Shown here one piece after another: positions 36,405 through 47,320 of a stretch of DNA of 64,000 nt. The first letter of the stretch is position 1. Each line of letters starts with the position of its first letter. Source of the stretch: Albidovulum sp. GTDB lineage: Bacteria > Pseudomonadota > Alphaproteobacteria > Rhodobacterales > Rhodobacteraceae. The notes under the pieces are model-generated. The model saw nothing but the letters and a program-made list of their open reading frames with translations. It was not told where the DNA came from and did no database searches. The position numbers and the translations under genes were made by a program. Where the stretch lies: the NCBI GenBank assembly GCA_028823855.1, contig JAPPFL010000001.1:1-64000 (forward strand), in the 5' to 3' direction.

Positions 36405-37175
36405 TCAATCTTCCGTCGCAGACCCGGCGACCGCTCTTTTGACGGCATTCGATATTAGCTCTAGACAGCGGTCGCTGGAAAACCGATGGCCTTCGCCATG
36501 CACCAAAGTCAACTCCGAACTCGGCGTCTGGGCGTGTTCAATCAGCCTTACTGAACATCGGAAATCGACATCGCGGTCACAGGTTCCGTGCAAGAGAATC
36601 ATCGGGCAGGAAAGAATCAACTGCTCGTCCAATACGAGATTTCGGTTGCCGTCATCAATTAACTGTTGCGTTATCACCGTTGGCTCGTCGTCGTATTCCG
36701 AGGAGAGCTCAATTCGTCCATCTCTTTCGAGCATTTCAGATTCTTCCGGCGACAATCCGGCTAAGAAATCTTTTGTAAAATCGGCGGCCGCCGCGATTCC
36801 TACGATTCCGGCAATCTTCTCTGGAAATCTCTTGGCGAGCAATAGCGCTATCCACCCGCCCATGGAGGAACCGACCAATATAAGAGAGCGGCCCATTACG
36901 CCATTGATCGCGGCCGCGGCATCGTCGGCCCAGTCCCCGATGCATCCGTCGGTGAACTGCCCGCTGGATCGACCGTGGCCGGAGTAGTCGAATCTTAAAT
37001 ACGCCAAGCCTTTGTCCCGGCACAAATTGTCCAGAAAAAGCGCCTTGGTTCCCTCCATGTTGGAGCGCAGCCCGGGTAAAAACACTATGGCCGGTTGGCC
37101 GGCCTCGCCGGTGCCGTGGCGATAGACGTACGCGATTCGACGACCGCTTTCCGTTGCGATGAACTTTTGTTCCAA
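36405..37175 (-). CDS. alpha/beta hydrolase
   Basis: A serine hydrolase of 256 residues. The nucleophile elbow is GSSMGG (near 102-107), the oxyanion region is FLPGLRSN, the acid Asp lies in HGTCDRDVDF and the base His in GEGHRF. RFDYSGHGRSSG is typical of the branch that includes mammalian ABHD10 and bacterial esterases. The start is TTG 37175; a nearby ATG is not available in frame. It is cytoplasmic, as no signal peptide is seen. The substrate is unknown, probably a carboxylic or thio ester. Confidence 0.86.
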   Translation of the reverse strand: MEQKFIATESGRRIAYVYRHGTGEAGQPAIVFLPGLRSNMEGTKALFLDNLCRDKGLAYLRFDYSGHGRSSGQFTDGCIGDWADDAAAAINGVMGRSLILVGSSMGGWIALLLAKRFPEKIAGIVGIAAAADFTKDFLAGLSPEESEMLERDGRIELSSEYDDEPTVITQQLIDDGNRNLVLDEQLILSCPMILLHGTCDRDVDFRCSVRLIEHAQTPSSELTLVHGEGHRFSSDRCLELISNAVKRAVAGSATED

Positions 37176-37997
37176 TTTTCAACTCTTCCCTGGCCGAGCT
37201 CGGTTCGACATATTTTACGCTATGAAGAGTGCGGAAAAAAGAGAGGGCTCGATCTTGTCCGATCGACAATTCGAAAGTGGAAACGCCCTCATCGCACTTC
37301 GACTCGTGAAATGCGGCCAATAATTGATACGATATTCCGGTATCTGGAATTCGCGATCGCAACGCATGTCATCAGTGCCCTCGCCATGATACGTGCCTCC
37401 TCTACTATCGAAAAAAAGAAGTTTGGCCGAATAGTTGCGAACGGAGGCTGCCCGAACGATTCCTGGCTTCCATGCGAGGCGTCGGCACTCATAAAATGAC
37501 GACCAATTTCCTGTTTCAACCGGAGCGAGCGCCCGTTTCCCTTTGAACCGTCGAAGAAAATCCCGTATCTACTAGGACGAAGAGCATTGCAGATCAAGCG
37601 TTGCCGCAATCCGCTAATACCTTAGAAATTCACTATATGACGACGACGAAGGCTCGAGCATCGATTGATGCCCGATTCCAAGTCATTCGCGCGGGAGTAA
37701 AATAATTCGGGAAAAGCAGCCCGGTCCGCAAAGTGCGTTCGTGCAGTCATGTTTAGCGGCTGATACACGGGATCGAAAAAGAATCTTCGGCAAAAAAACG
37801 ATAACTGCCGATCAAATTCTCCTTAATTGAATCGGGGCACCGCAACTACGCACAAAGCGGCGATGTCATTGCAACTGCTAGTCGGTCTGCTATCTTCGCT
37901 TTCGCGCGCGCGATCAGGCGCTCGGATTCTGGGACAAAGTACCGGGAGAGTATGGAGATGTTGACGCAGGAATCTCATTGGCAGGAACTATACGACC
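37176..37997. other. 822-bp stretch without a supported gene
   Basis: Several short frames exist on both strands, but none has a ribosome site with a recognisable protein. The interval should contain promoters for the hydrolase (left) and the FAH-family gene (right). Confidence 0.5.
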
Positions 37998-39158
37998 ATG
38001 CCTAGACTGAAAGGCCCATCCGCGCCAAACGATGGCGTGTTCTTGGCGCGATGCTTTCGTCCCGGAATTGGCCCATCTGTCGCCGCAGTTCGCGACGGGG
38101 AGCTTGTAGACATTACTAGCCGCCAGGCTCCGACGGCGAGAGACATTTGCGAACTTGCCGACCCTGCGGGATTCGTAGAGCAGGCGACCGGCGAACGCAT
38201 CGGGAACGCGAAAAGCATAGCGTTCAACTCCAACGAGAGTCTAAGGAAGGATTCTCGGCCGTGGCTTCTCGCTCCGTGCGACCTGCAAGTCATCAAAGCC
38301 TGCGGCGTAACCTTTGCCGGTTCGATGATAGAGCGGGTAATCGAGGAACGCGCAGACGGGCACCCAGATCGCGCAGAAGAAATTCGTTCAAGAATCGGAC
38401 GACGGATCGGAGCTAAACTATACGACATTGAGCCGGGATCCGAAAAAGCGGCGGCAGCGAAGGAAGCATTGATCGACGAGGGCCTCTGGTCGCAGTACTT
38501 GGAAGTCGGGATCGGTCCCGATGCCGAAATTTTTACGAAATCTCCCGTCCTTTCGGCGGTGGGAACTGGATTCCGCATTGGAATCCATCCCGGTTCAATA
38601 TGGAATAACCCCGAACCCGAATTGGTTCTGGTCTGCAATTCCAAAGGCGGCATCGTTGGAGCGACGCTCGGCAACGACGTTAATTTGAGGGACTTCGAAG
38701 GTCGGTCGGCGTTGCTTCTTGGCAAGTCAAAGGACAACAATGCTTCTTGCTCTATCGGACCATACATAAGGCTCTTCGACCGCGAATTCGGTATCAGCGA
38801 CATCGCGCGAACCAAAATCGATCTTCTGGTCGAAGGCGAGGACGGCTTCATTCTCGAGTCGACAAGTGAAATGGAATCGATCAGCCGGCCGCTTCCCGAA
38901 TTAGCATTGCAGACTCTGAACGAAAATCACGCCTATCCGGACGGATACTTGCTCTTTTGCGGAACGCCGTTTTCGCCCACAAAGGATCGCGATGCGCCAG
39001 GTAGCGGTTTCACGCATCATTTACGCGACATCGTAACTATCCGTTCGCCCGAATTCGGCGCTCTTAGCAACGAAGTCGCGCATTGCGCTGAATGCGAGCG
39101 CTGGCACTTTTCCGCGTCTCATTTGATGCGAAACCTCGCAGTTCGCGGTTTGCTTTGA
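37998..39158 (+). CDS. fumarylacetoacetate hydrolase family protein (sugar-acid dehydratase-like)
   Basis: A metal-dependent FAH-fold enzyme, 386 residues. A variable N-terminal domain (1-110) precedes the catalytic core with EVGIGPDAEIFTKSPVLSAVG-type metal site (Glu169, Asp175 region), EPELVLVCNSKG, GATLGNDVNLRDFEGRS and LLLGKSKDNNASCSIGP (each in part). The EPELVL and GNDVN...D motifs are metal ligands and helix of the family. Its length and N-terminal domain resemble 2-keto-3-deoxy-arabinonate-type dehydratases of oxidative pentose routes. AGGAA lies about 11 bases upstream. It is transcribed alone. Confidence 0.8.
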   Translation: MPRLKGPSAPNDGVFLARCFRPGIGPSVAAVRDGELVDITSRQAPTARDICELADPAGFVEQATGERIGNAKSIAFNSNESLRKDSRPWLLAPCDLQVIKACGVTFAGSMIERVIEERADGHPDRAEEIRSRIGRRIGAKLYDIEPGSEKAAAAKEALIDEGLWSQYLEVGIGPDAEIFTKSPVLSAVGTGFRIGIHPGSIWNNPEPELVLVCNSKGGIVGATLGNDVNLRDFEGRSALLLGKSKDNNASCSIGPYIRLFDREFGISDIARTKIDLLVEGEDGFILESTSEMESISRPLPELALQTLNENHAYPDGYLLFCGTPFSPTKDRDAPGSGFTHHLRDIVTIRSPEFGALSNEVAHCAECERWHFSASHLMRNLAVRGLL

Positions 39159-39358
39159 CCCGTTGTCTATTGTCATCGATTCGGCCCGACCGGCGCGAAA
39201 GAGCAAATACTATTCCTGCTTTCGCCATGCCTCCTGAATAGCCGTCCGCTGCGACCCTCGTTTCCGTGCGCCGCCTTTCCGCTATTCCCGATCTTTCCGT
39301 TTCGCGACTGCCTATTTCATGCAAATGAATTGAGCGCGATGCATCGAGTGCTTTACGA

Positions 39359-40048
39359 TCAATCGGTTGCCGCGAAATTCCGATCTAGGATTGCCTCGGC
39401 TACTTGATCAAGAAGTTGCCTAGGCATGATGGCCAGCATGCCCGGCACCGAAAATTCTAGCTCGACCGGACCGCCAATTGCCTCGTTCGAAGTGCCGATT
39501 CGCCCGGCTGGCGAAAATTTCATCCGGTCGAACGGCCATTTCAGACCGCGTCCAGTACCGCTTACGTCGGTGAACGGAAACAGGGAAAAGAGAGTCTTCG
39601 GCGGCAAGTCGATTTCAAAGCTTGTTCTCAATGCAAAGCAAATTTCGCTTTCGCCGACAAGAATGATCGATTTCGCGGCAAACCGCGCAAGAACGTTGAA
39701 ATTCGCCAGTTCGTGATCAAGCCTTCCTCCCGTGAACCCGACGGCGATATAGAGCGGAGCCTGTACATGCGTGACGCATTTGCAGAAATCCGTAGTCTCC
39801 TGTTCGGCGACTCGAAAAAGGCGCTGGCTCGGAATGAGGGAAACGTCGGATTCCTCCAAAGAATCCAAATCTCCGATTACGGCATCCGGAACGCGTCCGC
39901 AGGCAAGCGCGGCTGCCGCGCCTCCGTCCGCGGCGACAAGAAATTCCGCTATACGAGTTGCATGAGAAAAATCGGCCTCCTTCAGCCGCCCGCCTCCCAC
40001 CAGGGCGACCGGCTTCGAAGAGCGCAAAGGAAACTGCAAGTATTTCAA
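39359..40048 (-). CDS. thiN: thiamine pyrophosphokinase
   Basis: Converts thiamine and ATP to thiamine diphosphate. The 229-residue product has the family motifs in order: ADGGAAAAL near 39, GDLDSL near 58, TTDFCK near 85 and GFTGGRLDHELANF near 103, followed by the beta-sandwich domain. The start is uncertain: TTG 40048 has AGGA almost touching it, whereas TTG 40039 has the same AGGA nine bases away and would remove three residues. It follows pyrG by 34 bp on the same strand. Confidence 0.9.
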   Translation of the reverse strand: MKYLQFPLRSSKPVALVGGGRLKEADFSHATRIAEFLVAADGGAAAALACGRVPDAVIGDLDSLEESDVSLIPSQRLFRVAEQETTDFCKCVTHVQAPLYIAVGFTGGRLDHELANFNVLARFAAKSIILVGESEICFALRTSFEIDLPPKTLFSLFPFTDVSGTGRGLKWPFDRMKFSPAGRIGTSNEAIGGPVELEFSVPGMLAIMPRQLLDQVAEAILDRNFAATD

Positions 40049-40082
40049 TCCTATGAGTCGGCCAGCTATTCCGGCTGCGAAT

Positions 40083-41741
40083 TCAAACTAGACGCGACTG
40101 TTCTTTCGCGGCCCTTATAAAATCCGCAAAGAGTGGATGGGGCTCGAACGGCTTGGATTTTAGTTCGGGGTGAAACTGAACGCCTATGAACCAGGGATGA
40201 TTCGATATCTCCACGATTTCGGGCAATTTGCCGTCAGGCGACATGCCCGAGAACGATATTCCGTGTTTTTCGAGCAGATTCTTGTACTTAACATCCACTT
40301 CGTAGCGGTGCCTGTGCCGTTCCGAAATGTCGGTCGCGCAGTAAATCTGCGCAGCTCTGCTGCCTGGAAGGAGATTGGCGGCATAGGCGCCCAACCGCAT
40401 CGTGCCTCCCTTTTCTCCATCAGGCCGCCTTTTTTGAGTTTTGCCGCAATGTTCCCACTGCTTTAGATGGTAGACAACTCTATTCGAATTACTTTCGCCG
40501 TTATCGCCATCCGGATTCTCGAATTCGAATTCTTCCGAACAGGCATCCTTCAGGCCCGCGAGATTGCGCGCAGCTTCGATAACCGCCATCTGCATTCCGA
40601 AGCAAATGCCGAAGAATGGAACTTGCTTGTGGCGCGCGAACCTAGCCGCACAGATTTTGCCTTCGCTTCCTCGCACTCCGAATCCCCCCGGCACCAAAAT
40701 CGCGTGGAATCCTTCCAAATGCGGCGATGGATCTTCATTTTCGAAAATTTCCGCTTGAATCCACTTGGCCAAAACCTTGACTCGGTTTGCCATGCCACCG
40801 TGCGCCAGAGCCTCTTCAATCGACTTGTACGCATCGCCGAGTTGGGTATACTTGCCAACAATGGCAACACGGACCGTGCCTTCCGCGTTTCTAATTCGTT
40901 CGGAAACGTCCTTCCATCGCGAAAGGTCGGGTTTGGGAACAGGGTCGATCCCGAAAGCCGCGATTACCGCGCTGTCCAGGCCGTGCAGGTGGTAAGACAC
41001 CGGAGCCTCGTAGACCGTCGAGAAGTCCGGCGCCGAGACGACCGCATCGGAACGCACGTTGCAAAAAAGTGAAATCTTTTCGCGGACCTTCTCGGGAAGA
41101 GCTTCCTGCGACCGGCACAGCAATACATCGGGCGAAATCCCTATGGCCCTCAACTCTTTCACGGAGTGCTGAGTCGGCTTGGTTTTCAGTTCGTTGCACG
41201 ATTCGATGAAAGGCACCAGGGTCAGGTGAAGGAATATGCACTGGCGCGGCGCGCGTTCCTGCGAGAATTGGCGAATCGCTTCGAAAAACGGCAGCCCCTC
41301 GATATCGCCGACAGTTCCGCCGATTTCGCAGAGCATAAAATCAACTTCTCCTGTGCCGTATGCAATAAACTCCTTAATCTCGTTGGTTACATGCGGGATC
41401 ACTTGTATTGTTTCGCCCAAGTACTCCCCTCGCCGCTCCTTTTCCAAAACCCGCGAATAAATTTTCCCGGATGAAATCGAATCGGTCTGACGGGCCGCAA
41501 CACCGGTGAATCTTTCGTAGTGGCCCAGATCCAGATCGGTTTCCGCGCCGTCATCCGTAACGTAGACTTCGCCGTGCTCGAACGGACTCATTGTTCCGGG
41601 GTCAACATTCAAGTACGGGTCCAACTTGCGCAACCTGACAGTATAGCCGCGAGCCTGAAGCAGCGCTCCAAGCGCCGCAGCAGAAAGACCCTTCCCCAGT
41701 GACGAAACTACGCCGCCGGTTATGAATACATATCTCGTCAT
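40083..41741 (-). CDS. pyrG: CTP synthase
   Basis: Makes CTP from UTP, ATP and glutamine. The 552-residue enzyme has an N-terminal synthetase domain beginning [18 protein letters not shown] (quoted in part), with [13 protein letters not shown] and [10 protein letters not shown], and a C-terminal class I glutaminase with the nucleophile in GICFGMQ and a late FHPEL. It is slightly longer than usual, with extra acidic and Asn/Ser-rich residues before the GGTMRLG motif. ATG 41741 fits the universal N-terminus; the frame extends 18 codons further without support. Confidence 0.96.
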   Translation of the reverse strand: MTRYVFITGGVVSSLGKGLSAAALGALLQARGYTVRLRKLDPYLNVDPGTMSPFEHGEVYVTDDGAETDLDLGHYERFTGVAARQTDSISSGKIYSRVLEKERRGEYLGETIQVIPHVTNEIKEFIAYGTGEVDFMLCEIGGTVGDIEGLPFFEAIRQFSQERAPRQCIFLHLTLVPFIESCNELKTKPTQHSVKELRAIGISPDVLLCRSQEALPEKVREKISLFCNVRSDAVVSAPDFSTVYEAPVSYHLHGLDSAVIAAFGIDPVPKPDLSRWKDVSERIRNAEGTVRVAIVGKYTQLGDAYKSIEEALAHGGMANRVKVLAKWIQAEIFENEDPSPHLEGFHAILVPGGFGVRGSEGKICAARFARHKQVPFFGICFGMQMAVIEAARNLAGLKDACSEEFEFENPDGDNGESNSNRVVYHLKQWEHCGKTQKRRPDGEKGGTMRLGAYAANLLPGSRAAQIYCATDISERHRHRYEVDVKYKNLLEKHGISFSGMSPDGKLPEIVEISNHPWFIGVQFHPELKSKPFEPHPLFADFIRAAKEQSRLV

Positions 41742-42578
41742 TTCGACTAGGCCTTCCGTGAATATGCTCGATCTAAATTCTTTAAAGCGATTCAATCGCT
41801 CGTATCACGGGATTCGGAGACTAATTCGAATATGAAAATTCAGCAATACGAATCTTACTAGAGAACTATTCAATATTCCAACCAGTTCTGCGGCGGCGAC
41901 ATAATTCCAGTTGTATTGAGCAAACACCCGCGTTCAAGACCCGAAGCGCCGCCGAACTATATTGTCGAGGCGATGGCAATGTTGGCGACCATCCCCCTAT
42001 TCCTTCGGTGCCAATTGAATATTCGAAGTCGATTCGCGATGCTCGCCTGAATCAATAATGGCGGATCGAATCTATTTTCCGCGTTCGCTCGCGCCGTACA
42101 TCTTCCAAACTTGGTTGGGCGGTTTCCTTGCACGCGGTTTCAGAATTGATGGAATTGATCAGCATACGCGCCGGTCTCGAGTTTGAATCCGCGTCGAAAT
42201 CAATCGATTCCTAGGCGCTCGAGAGGACGGGACGAAGCCAAAGTCTGCCGAATGCCGCCGTTCTACGGAGGGAATCCCTAAAGGCCCCGGCAAGGAATCC
42301 CAAAAGTCGAATTTGTTCGAAAATTACCGAATGGCTAGAGCAATTCGGCCCAGAGTTTATCGCTCTGGACCATTATTCCGCTCGCGAAGGATGCCTGGAA
42401 CGAAAAATCTCGAATTTATTGTCGCAAATGCCAGCGCGGCCGCATCGATGAAGCTGCGGCGTATCGGTAGCGATTCCAGAACCGCTGATCGCTGTCAAAG
42501 TCGAGTCAATTTTCGGATTGCGTCCGGGCATCCGTCAATACTAACAGCATCGAATTCGACTCGTTCGCCGACAATCCG
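41742..42578. other. 837-bp gap between pyrG and secG
   Basis: secG and pyrG are normally near neighbours in alphaproteobacteria, but here 837 bp separate them. I see no gene, tRNA or repeat in between, only scattered stops and a small imperfect hairpin around 42347-42371 (CCAGAG/CTCTGG core). Confidence 0.5.
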
Positions 42579-42944
42579 CTATTCGGCTTTGGGCGGAGAA
42601 GCAGGAGAATCGGGAAGGACCGGAGGCAGGAGCGTGTCTCCCAAGTTCGGGCTTTCTCCCTCGTCGGTTGGCGCGGCGCCAATGGCTTCGACCCCGACTC
42701 TCTCTATCACAGAATCGCCAGATTGCTCGCGCGCCGTCAAAATAGTCAAAGCGAGCGATGTTGCCAAAAAAGCGACAGCAATCATCCACGTCACCTTGCC
42801 CAACGCCGTGGCGGCCTGGCGACCGGTCATTACACCGCCGCCGCCGCCAATTCCCAATCCACCCCCTTCCGAGCGCTGCAAGAGCACGATTCCGATTAGG
42901 ATAAGCGCAAGAATAAGGTGGATGATGAGTGCGACGTTGTTCAT
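42579..42944 (-). CDS. secG: preprotein translocase subunit SecG
   Basis: The small accessory subunit of the SecYEG channel. The 121-residue product has two hydrophobic helices at about 3-22 and 52-70 flanking the diagnostic loop LLQRSEGGGLGIGGGGGVMTGRQ (residues 22-44, quoted in part), then a proline-rich acidic tail typical of alphaproteobacteria. ATG 42944 gives the conserved N-terminus; longer frames do not. It is divergent from purA across a 267-bp gap and is transcribed toward pyrG. Confidence 0.94.
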   Translation of the reverse strand: MNNVALIIHLILALILIGIVLLQRSEGGGLGIGGGGGVMTGRQAATALGKVTWMIAVAFLATSLALTILTAREQSGDSVIERVGVEAIGAAPTDEGESPNLGDTLLPPVLPDSPASPPKAE

Positions 42945-43013
42945 TCTAATCCCGGCTAGAAATGCTTCGCTGGTCGGCGCGGACTCTGTCCATGTATGCG
43001 TTTGCCAGCCTAG

Positions 43014-44728
<1,715 letters not shown>

Positions 44729-44910
44729 TCGGCGCAGACTGCATTGCGCAATCTTGTTCCAAGCCGATGAATTACGGCCGAAAAGAGCCTTGCCGAGCCG
44801 ATTTGGCAGTGCTCGACTGCGCGCGCCTGCCACTGATTTTGACACCGGTCCAAGGTCAAGTATTGTATGGCCGGCGTGGGCACATGGCCAACGATCAGCG
44901 AAAGCCGACC

Positions 44911-45369
44911 ATGTTTACATCACTTCTGAAAAAGTTTGCAGGACCCGTCGCCCGTTCTGAATCCGCCGCCGGTTCAGGACACGACCAAACGAGGCTGGCT
45001 CTCGCCGCGCTACTCGTTCGCGTGGCGCGGTCCGACAGGAATTACGACGACGAGGAAAAATCGCAGATCGATTTAGTGCTTTCGCGGCGATTCGGCTTGG
45101 AATTGCCTGAAGCCGAAAGCCTTCGCTTCGAAGCTGAAAGAATTGAAGAGGATGCTCTTGACTCCGTCCAGTTCACGAGAGCGATAAAGAATTCGGTTCC
45201 ATTCGAAGACAGAATCGGAATTGTAGAAGAACTTTGGGAGATCGCTCTTTCCGACGGAACGCGCGACCACGAAGAAGACGGTCTCATGAGGCTTGCGGCG
45301 AAACTACTCGGTGTCAACGACCGCGACAGCGCGATAGCGCGGCAAAACGCGGCAAGGCGCATAGGATGA
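44911..45369 (+). CDS. TerB-family protein
   Basis: A 152-residue cytoplasmic helical protein of the TerB/DjlA-like fold: LALAALLVRVARSDRNYDDEE and the repeat-like LWEIALSDGTRDHEEDGLMRLAAKLLGV carry the acidic pairs of the family (each in part). Several starts are possible; ATG 44911 (MFTSLLKKF) matches the usual TerB start, with ATG 44884 as the alternative. The stop overlaps the next gene (ATGA). Relatives occur in tellurite resistance and many other settings, so resistance should not be assumed. Confidence 0.75.
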   Translation: MFTSLLKKFAGPVARSESAAGSGHDQTRLALAALLVRVARSDRNYDDEEKSQIDLVLSRRFGLELPEAESLRFEAERIEEDALDSVQFTRAIKNSVPFEDRIGIVEELWEIALSDGTRDHEEDGLMRLAAKLLGVNDRDSAIARQNAARRIG

Positions 45370-46217
45370 TTGCCTGCCTTCCCATGTACGACCGGCCCGA
45401 GACAGTATCCGCCTTTGATCTGCTTTGGTCGCATATTCGCGATAGTCTTGTCGAATCTGGAATTGACGGTGCTCCAAAATTGCTTGCTAGAGGCAATCGT
45501 CCATCGGCGGCCTGGACAAACAGCCATTTGCTGCTTTCGCAGACATGCAGCCTTCCCTTCAGGACATATCTTAAAGGAAAGGTTTCCTTGGTCGGGACCC
45601 CGGACTACGGCTATGAAAGCGTCCCGAAGGGATTCTATTTCAGTTGCTTGATCGCGAATGTCGAAGATGCTCGGCGGGAACTTTCACAATTCAATGGCTG
45701 TCGGCTCGCATTTAACGAAATTTCGTCGCAGTCTGGATGGGCTGCGCCAATGGATGAATCCAAACGCGCAGGCATTCAGTTCGGCAGCTTTCTGCGGACC
45801 GGAAGCCACCGGGCATCGGCGCTTGCAATTGCCGAAAAACGCGCAGACTTGGCGGCCTTGGACGTAAATTCTTGGCGACTAATTGAGCGGTTTGACGCTG
45901 TCGCGGCTTCGCTACGGGTTCTGGGAACAACTTGTTCGACGCCCGGGCTACCTTTCGTAACGGCGTTTCCAGATTTGTCGGGCACATTGTTTGATGCGAT
46001 CGAAAACTCTCTGATGCTTCTTCCGGACGATGCCGCCGAAATCGTCGGATTCGGGCATTTGGTTAGATTGACCGAATCCCAGTATTTGGCGGTCGACAAT
46101 CCACCCAGCCATATTCCCGGGCCATGCGCATTTGCCAATCGTACAGATTCCAGCGATCGCCTCGACACCGAACTGCCTGTTGATAGTGAACGAACCGAAT
46201 CAAAATTGAGCTGCTAA
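45366..46217 (+). CDS. PhnD-like substrate-binding-fold protein without a signal peptide
   Basis: A 283-residue protein of the phosphate/phosphonate periplasmic-binding fold: it begins MIACLPMYDRPE, has SQTCSLPF near 60, GTPDYGYESVPKGFYFS near 78 and the SGTLFDAIENS region near 210. No signal peptide precedes the fold and no ABC partners are nearby, so it may act in the cytoplasm. ATG 45366 overlaps the TerB stop. The gene sits one base before a glutamine amidotransferase. Ligand and role are unknown; a binding protein exported by other means is less likely. Confidence 0.75.
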   Translation: MIACLPMYDRPETVSAFDLLWSHIRDSLVESGIDGAPKLLARGNRPSAAWTNSHLLLSQTCSLPFRTYLKGKVSLVGTPDYGYESVPKGFYFSCLIANVEDARRELSQFNGCRLAFNEISSQSGWAAPMDESKRAGIQFGSFLRTGSHRASALAIAEKRADLAALDVNSWRLIERFDAVAASLRVLGTTCSTPGLPFVTAFPDLSGTLFDAIENSLMLLPDDAAEIVGFGHLVRLTESQYLAVDNPPSHIPGPCAFANRTDSSDRLDTELPVDSERTESKLSC

Positions 46218-46218
46218 C

Positions 46219-46932
46219 GTGATTATAGGCATCCTTCAAACCGGTCACGTTATTGAAGAGCTATCAAAGGAATTCGGCGACTACGACGGCATGTTCAGGC
46301 GATTGCTAAGCGGTCGAGGATTCCAATTTCGGACATGGAATGTCGTCGATTGCAATTTCCCGGATTCGCCTCGCGACGCGGAAGGCTGGCTGATTACCGG
46401 TTCGCGATTCGCGGTTTACGAAGACCATCCGTGGATCGAGCCGCTGGCGACTTTCATACGAGAATGCTACCGCGAATCTTCTCCTATCGCAGGCATATGC
46501 TTCGGGCACCAAATTCTAGCTCACGCTCTTGGCGGCAAGGTTGAAAAATTTGCCGGCGGTTGGACCGTGGGCCTAACGGAGTACGAGTTCAACGGGCACC
46601 GAATCAAACTCAATGCCTGGCATCAGGACCAAGTAGTCGAATTGCCGAACGAGGCGGAGACGATAGGCTCAAGTCGGTCTTGCAAGCACGCGATAGTCGC
46701 CTACGGCGAAAAAGCATTCTCGGTTCAGCCGCATCCGGAATTCGATCGAGAGTTTCTTGCTCAGCTAATCGACAAGCGAGGACGCGGCATCGTTCCAGAA
46801 TATCTGCTGCGCGAAGCCATCGATAATCTTGACAATCCTTCGGACTCTGCGCGTATCGCTTCGGCGATCGCGGAATTTTTTCTGCTCCCAAGCGAGCGCA
46901 TAGCGCGTCCAGCGCAGGACGAGAATGTTTAA
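46219..46932 (+). CDS. class I glutamine amidotransferase (GuaA-like domain)
   Basis: A free-standing glutaminase-type domain of 237 residues with the triad Cys94 (GICFGHQ), His172 and Glu174 (PHPEF). It lacks a synthetase domain, so it is of the YfeJ/GuaA-N type, in which the acceptor is unknown; some relatives are gamma-glutamyl hydrolases. The start is GTG 46219, one base after the preceding stop, so it is co-transcribed with the PhnD-like gene. The tail ends just before a 390-bp gap. Confidence 0.83.
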   Translation: MIIGILQTGHVIEELSKEFGDYDGMFRRLLSGRGFQFRTWNVVDCNFPDSPRDAEGWLITGSRFAVYEDHPWIEPLATFIRECYRESSPIAGICFGHQILAHALGGKVEKFAGGWTVGLTEYEFNGHRIKLNAWHQDQVVELPNEAETIGSSRSCKHAIVAYGEKAFSVQPHPEFDREFLAQLIDKRGRGIVPEYLLREAIDNLDNPSDSARIASAIAEFFLLPSERIARPAQDENV

Positions 46933-47320
46933 AATAGACTCCATTCTTAGGAAATTCCGGCCAATGGTTTCGAATTTTTGGCGGCGCGGGCAAAAGATCT
47001 CCATGCATCGCTTGATCGCGGCGGACGCTCTGAGTCCGGCCGGTCTGTGGACCCGGACGCCAAGGATCGACAGGACGATGCCGCTCCCGGATTTCTTGGA
47101 AGGATACTCGATGAAAATTTTTCTCCATGGGAAGATTCCTCGATATCTGCCAACACTTTGAAATTGTCCCGCGCGTAAATTCTCGTAGTCGATTTACAGA
47201 ATGGCTGTTATCGTACGAAACAAACGCGAACGATCAATGGCAAACGAATCTATTGCTTGAATCGCAAAATCGCGCCAGACGGGTACGAGGTGCGACCGAT
47301 CAACAAACGAAGGCAAAAAG
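46933..47320. other. 388-bp intergenic region before the methylamine unit
   Basis: No convincing gene is present. It should contain the promoter for the dehydrogenase/methyltransferase unit. A 78-codon frame begins at ATG 46925, overlapping the amidotransferase end, with AGGA four bases upstream, but the product resembles nothing I know. Confidence 0.45.

Noticed and set aside
46925-47161. 78-codon frame overlapping the end of the amidotransferase gene
   Set aside because: It has AGGA four bases upstream, but the protein resembles nothing known and other frames are open over the same DNA.
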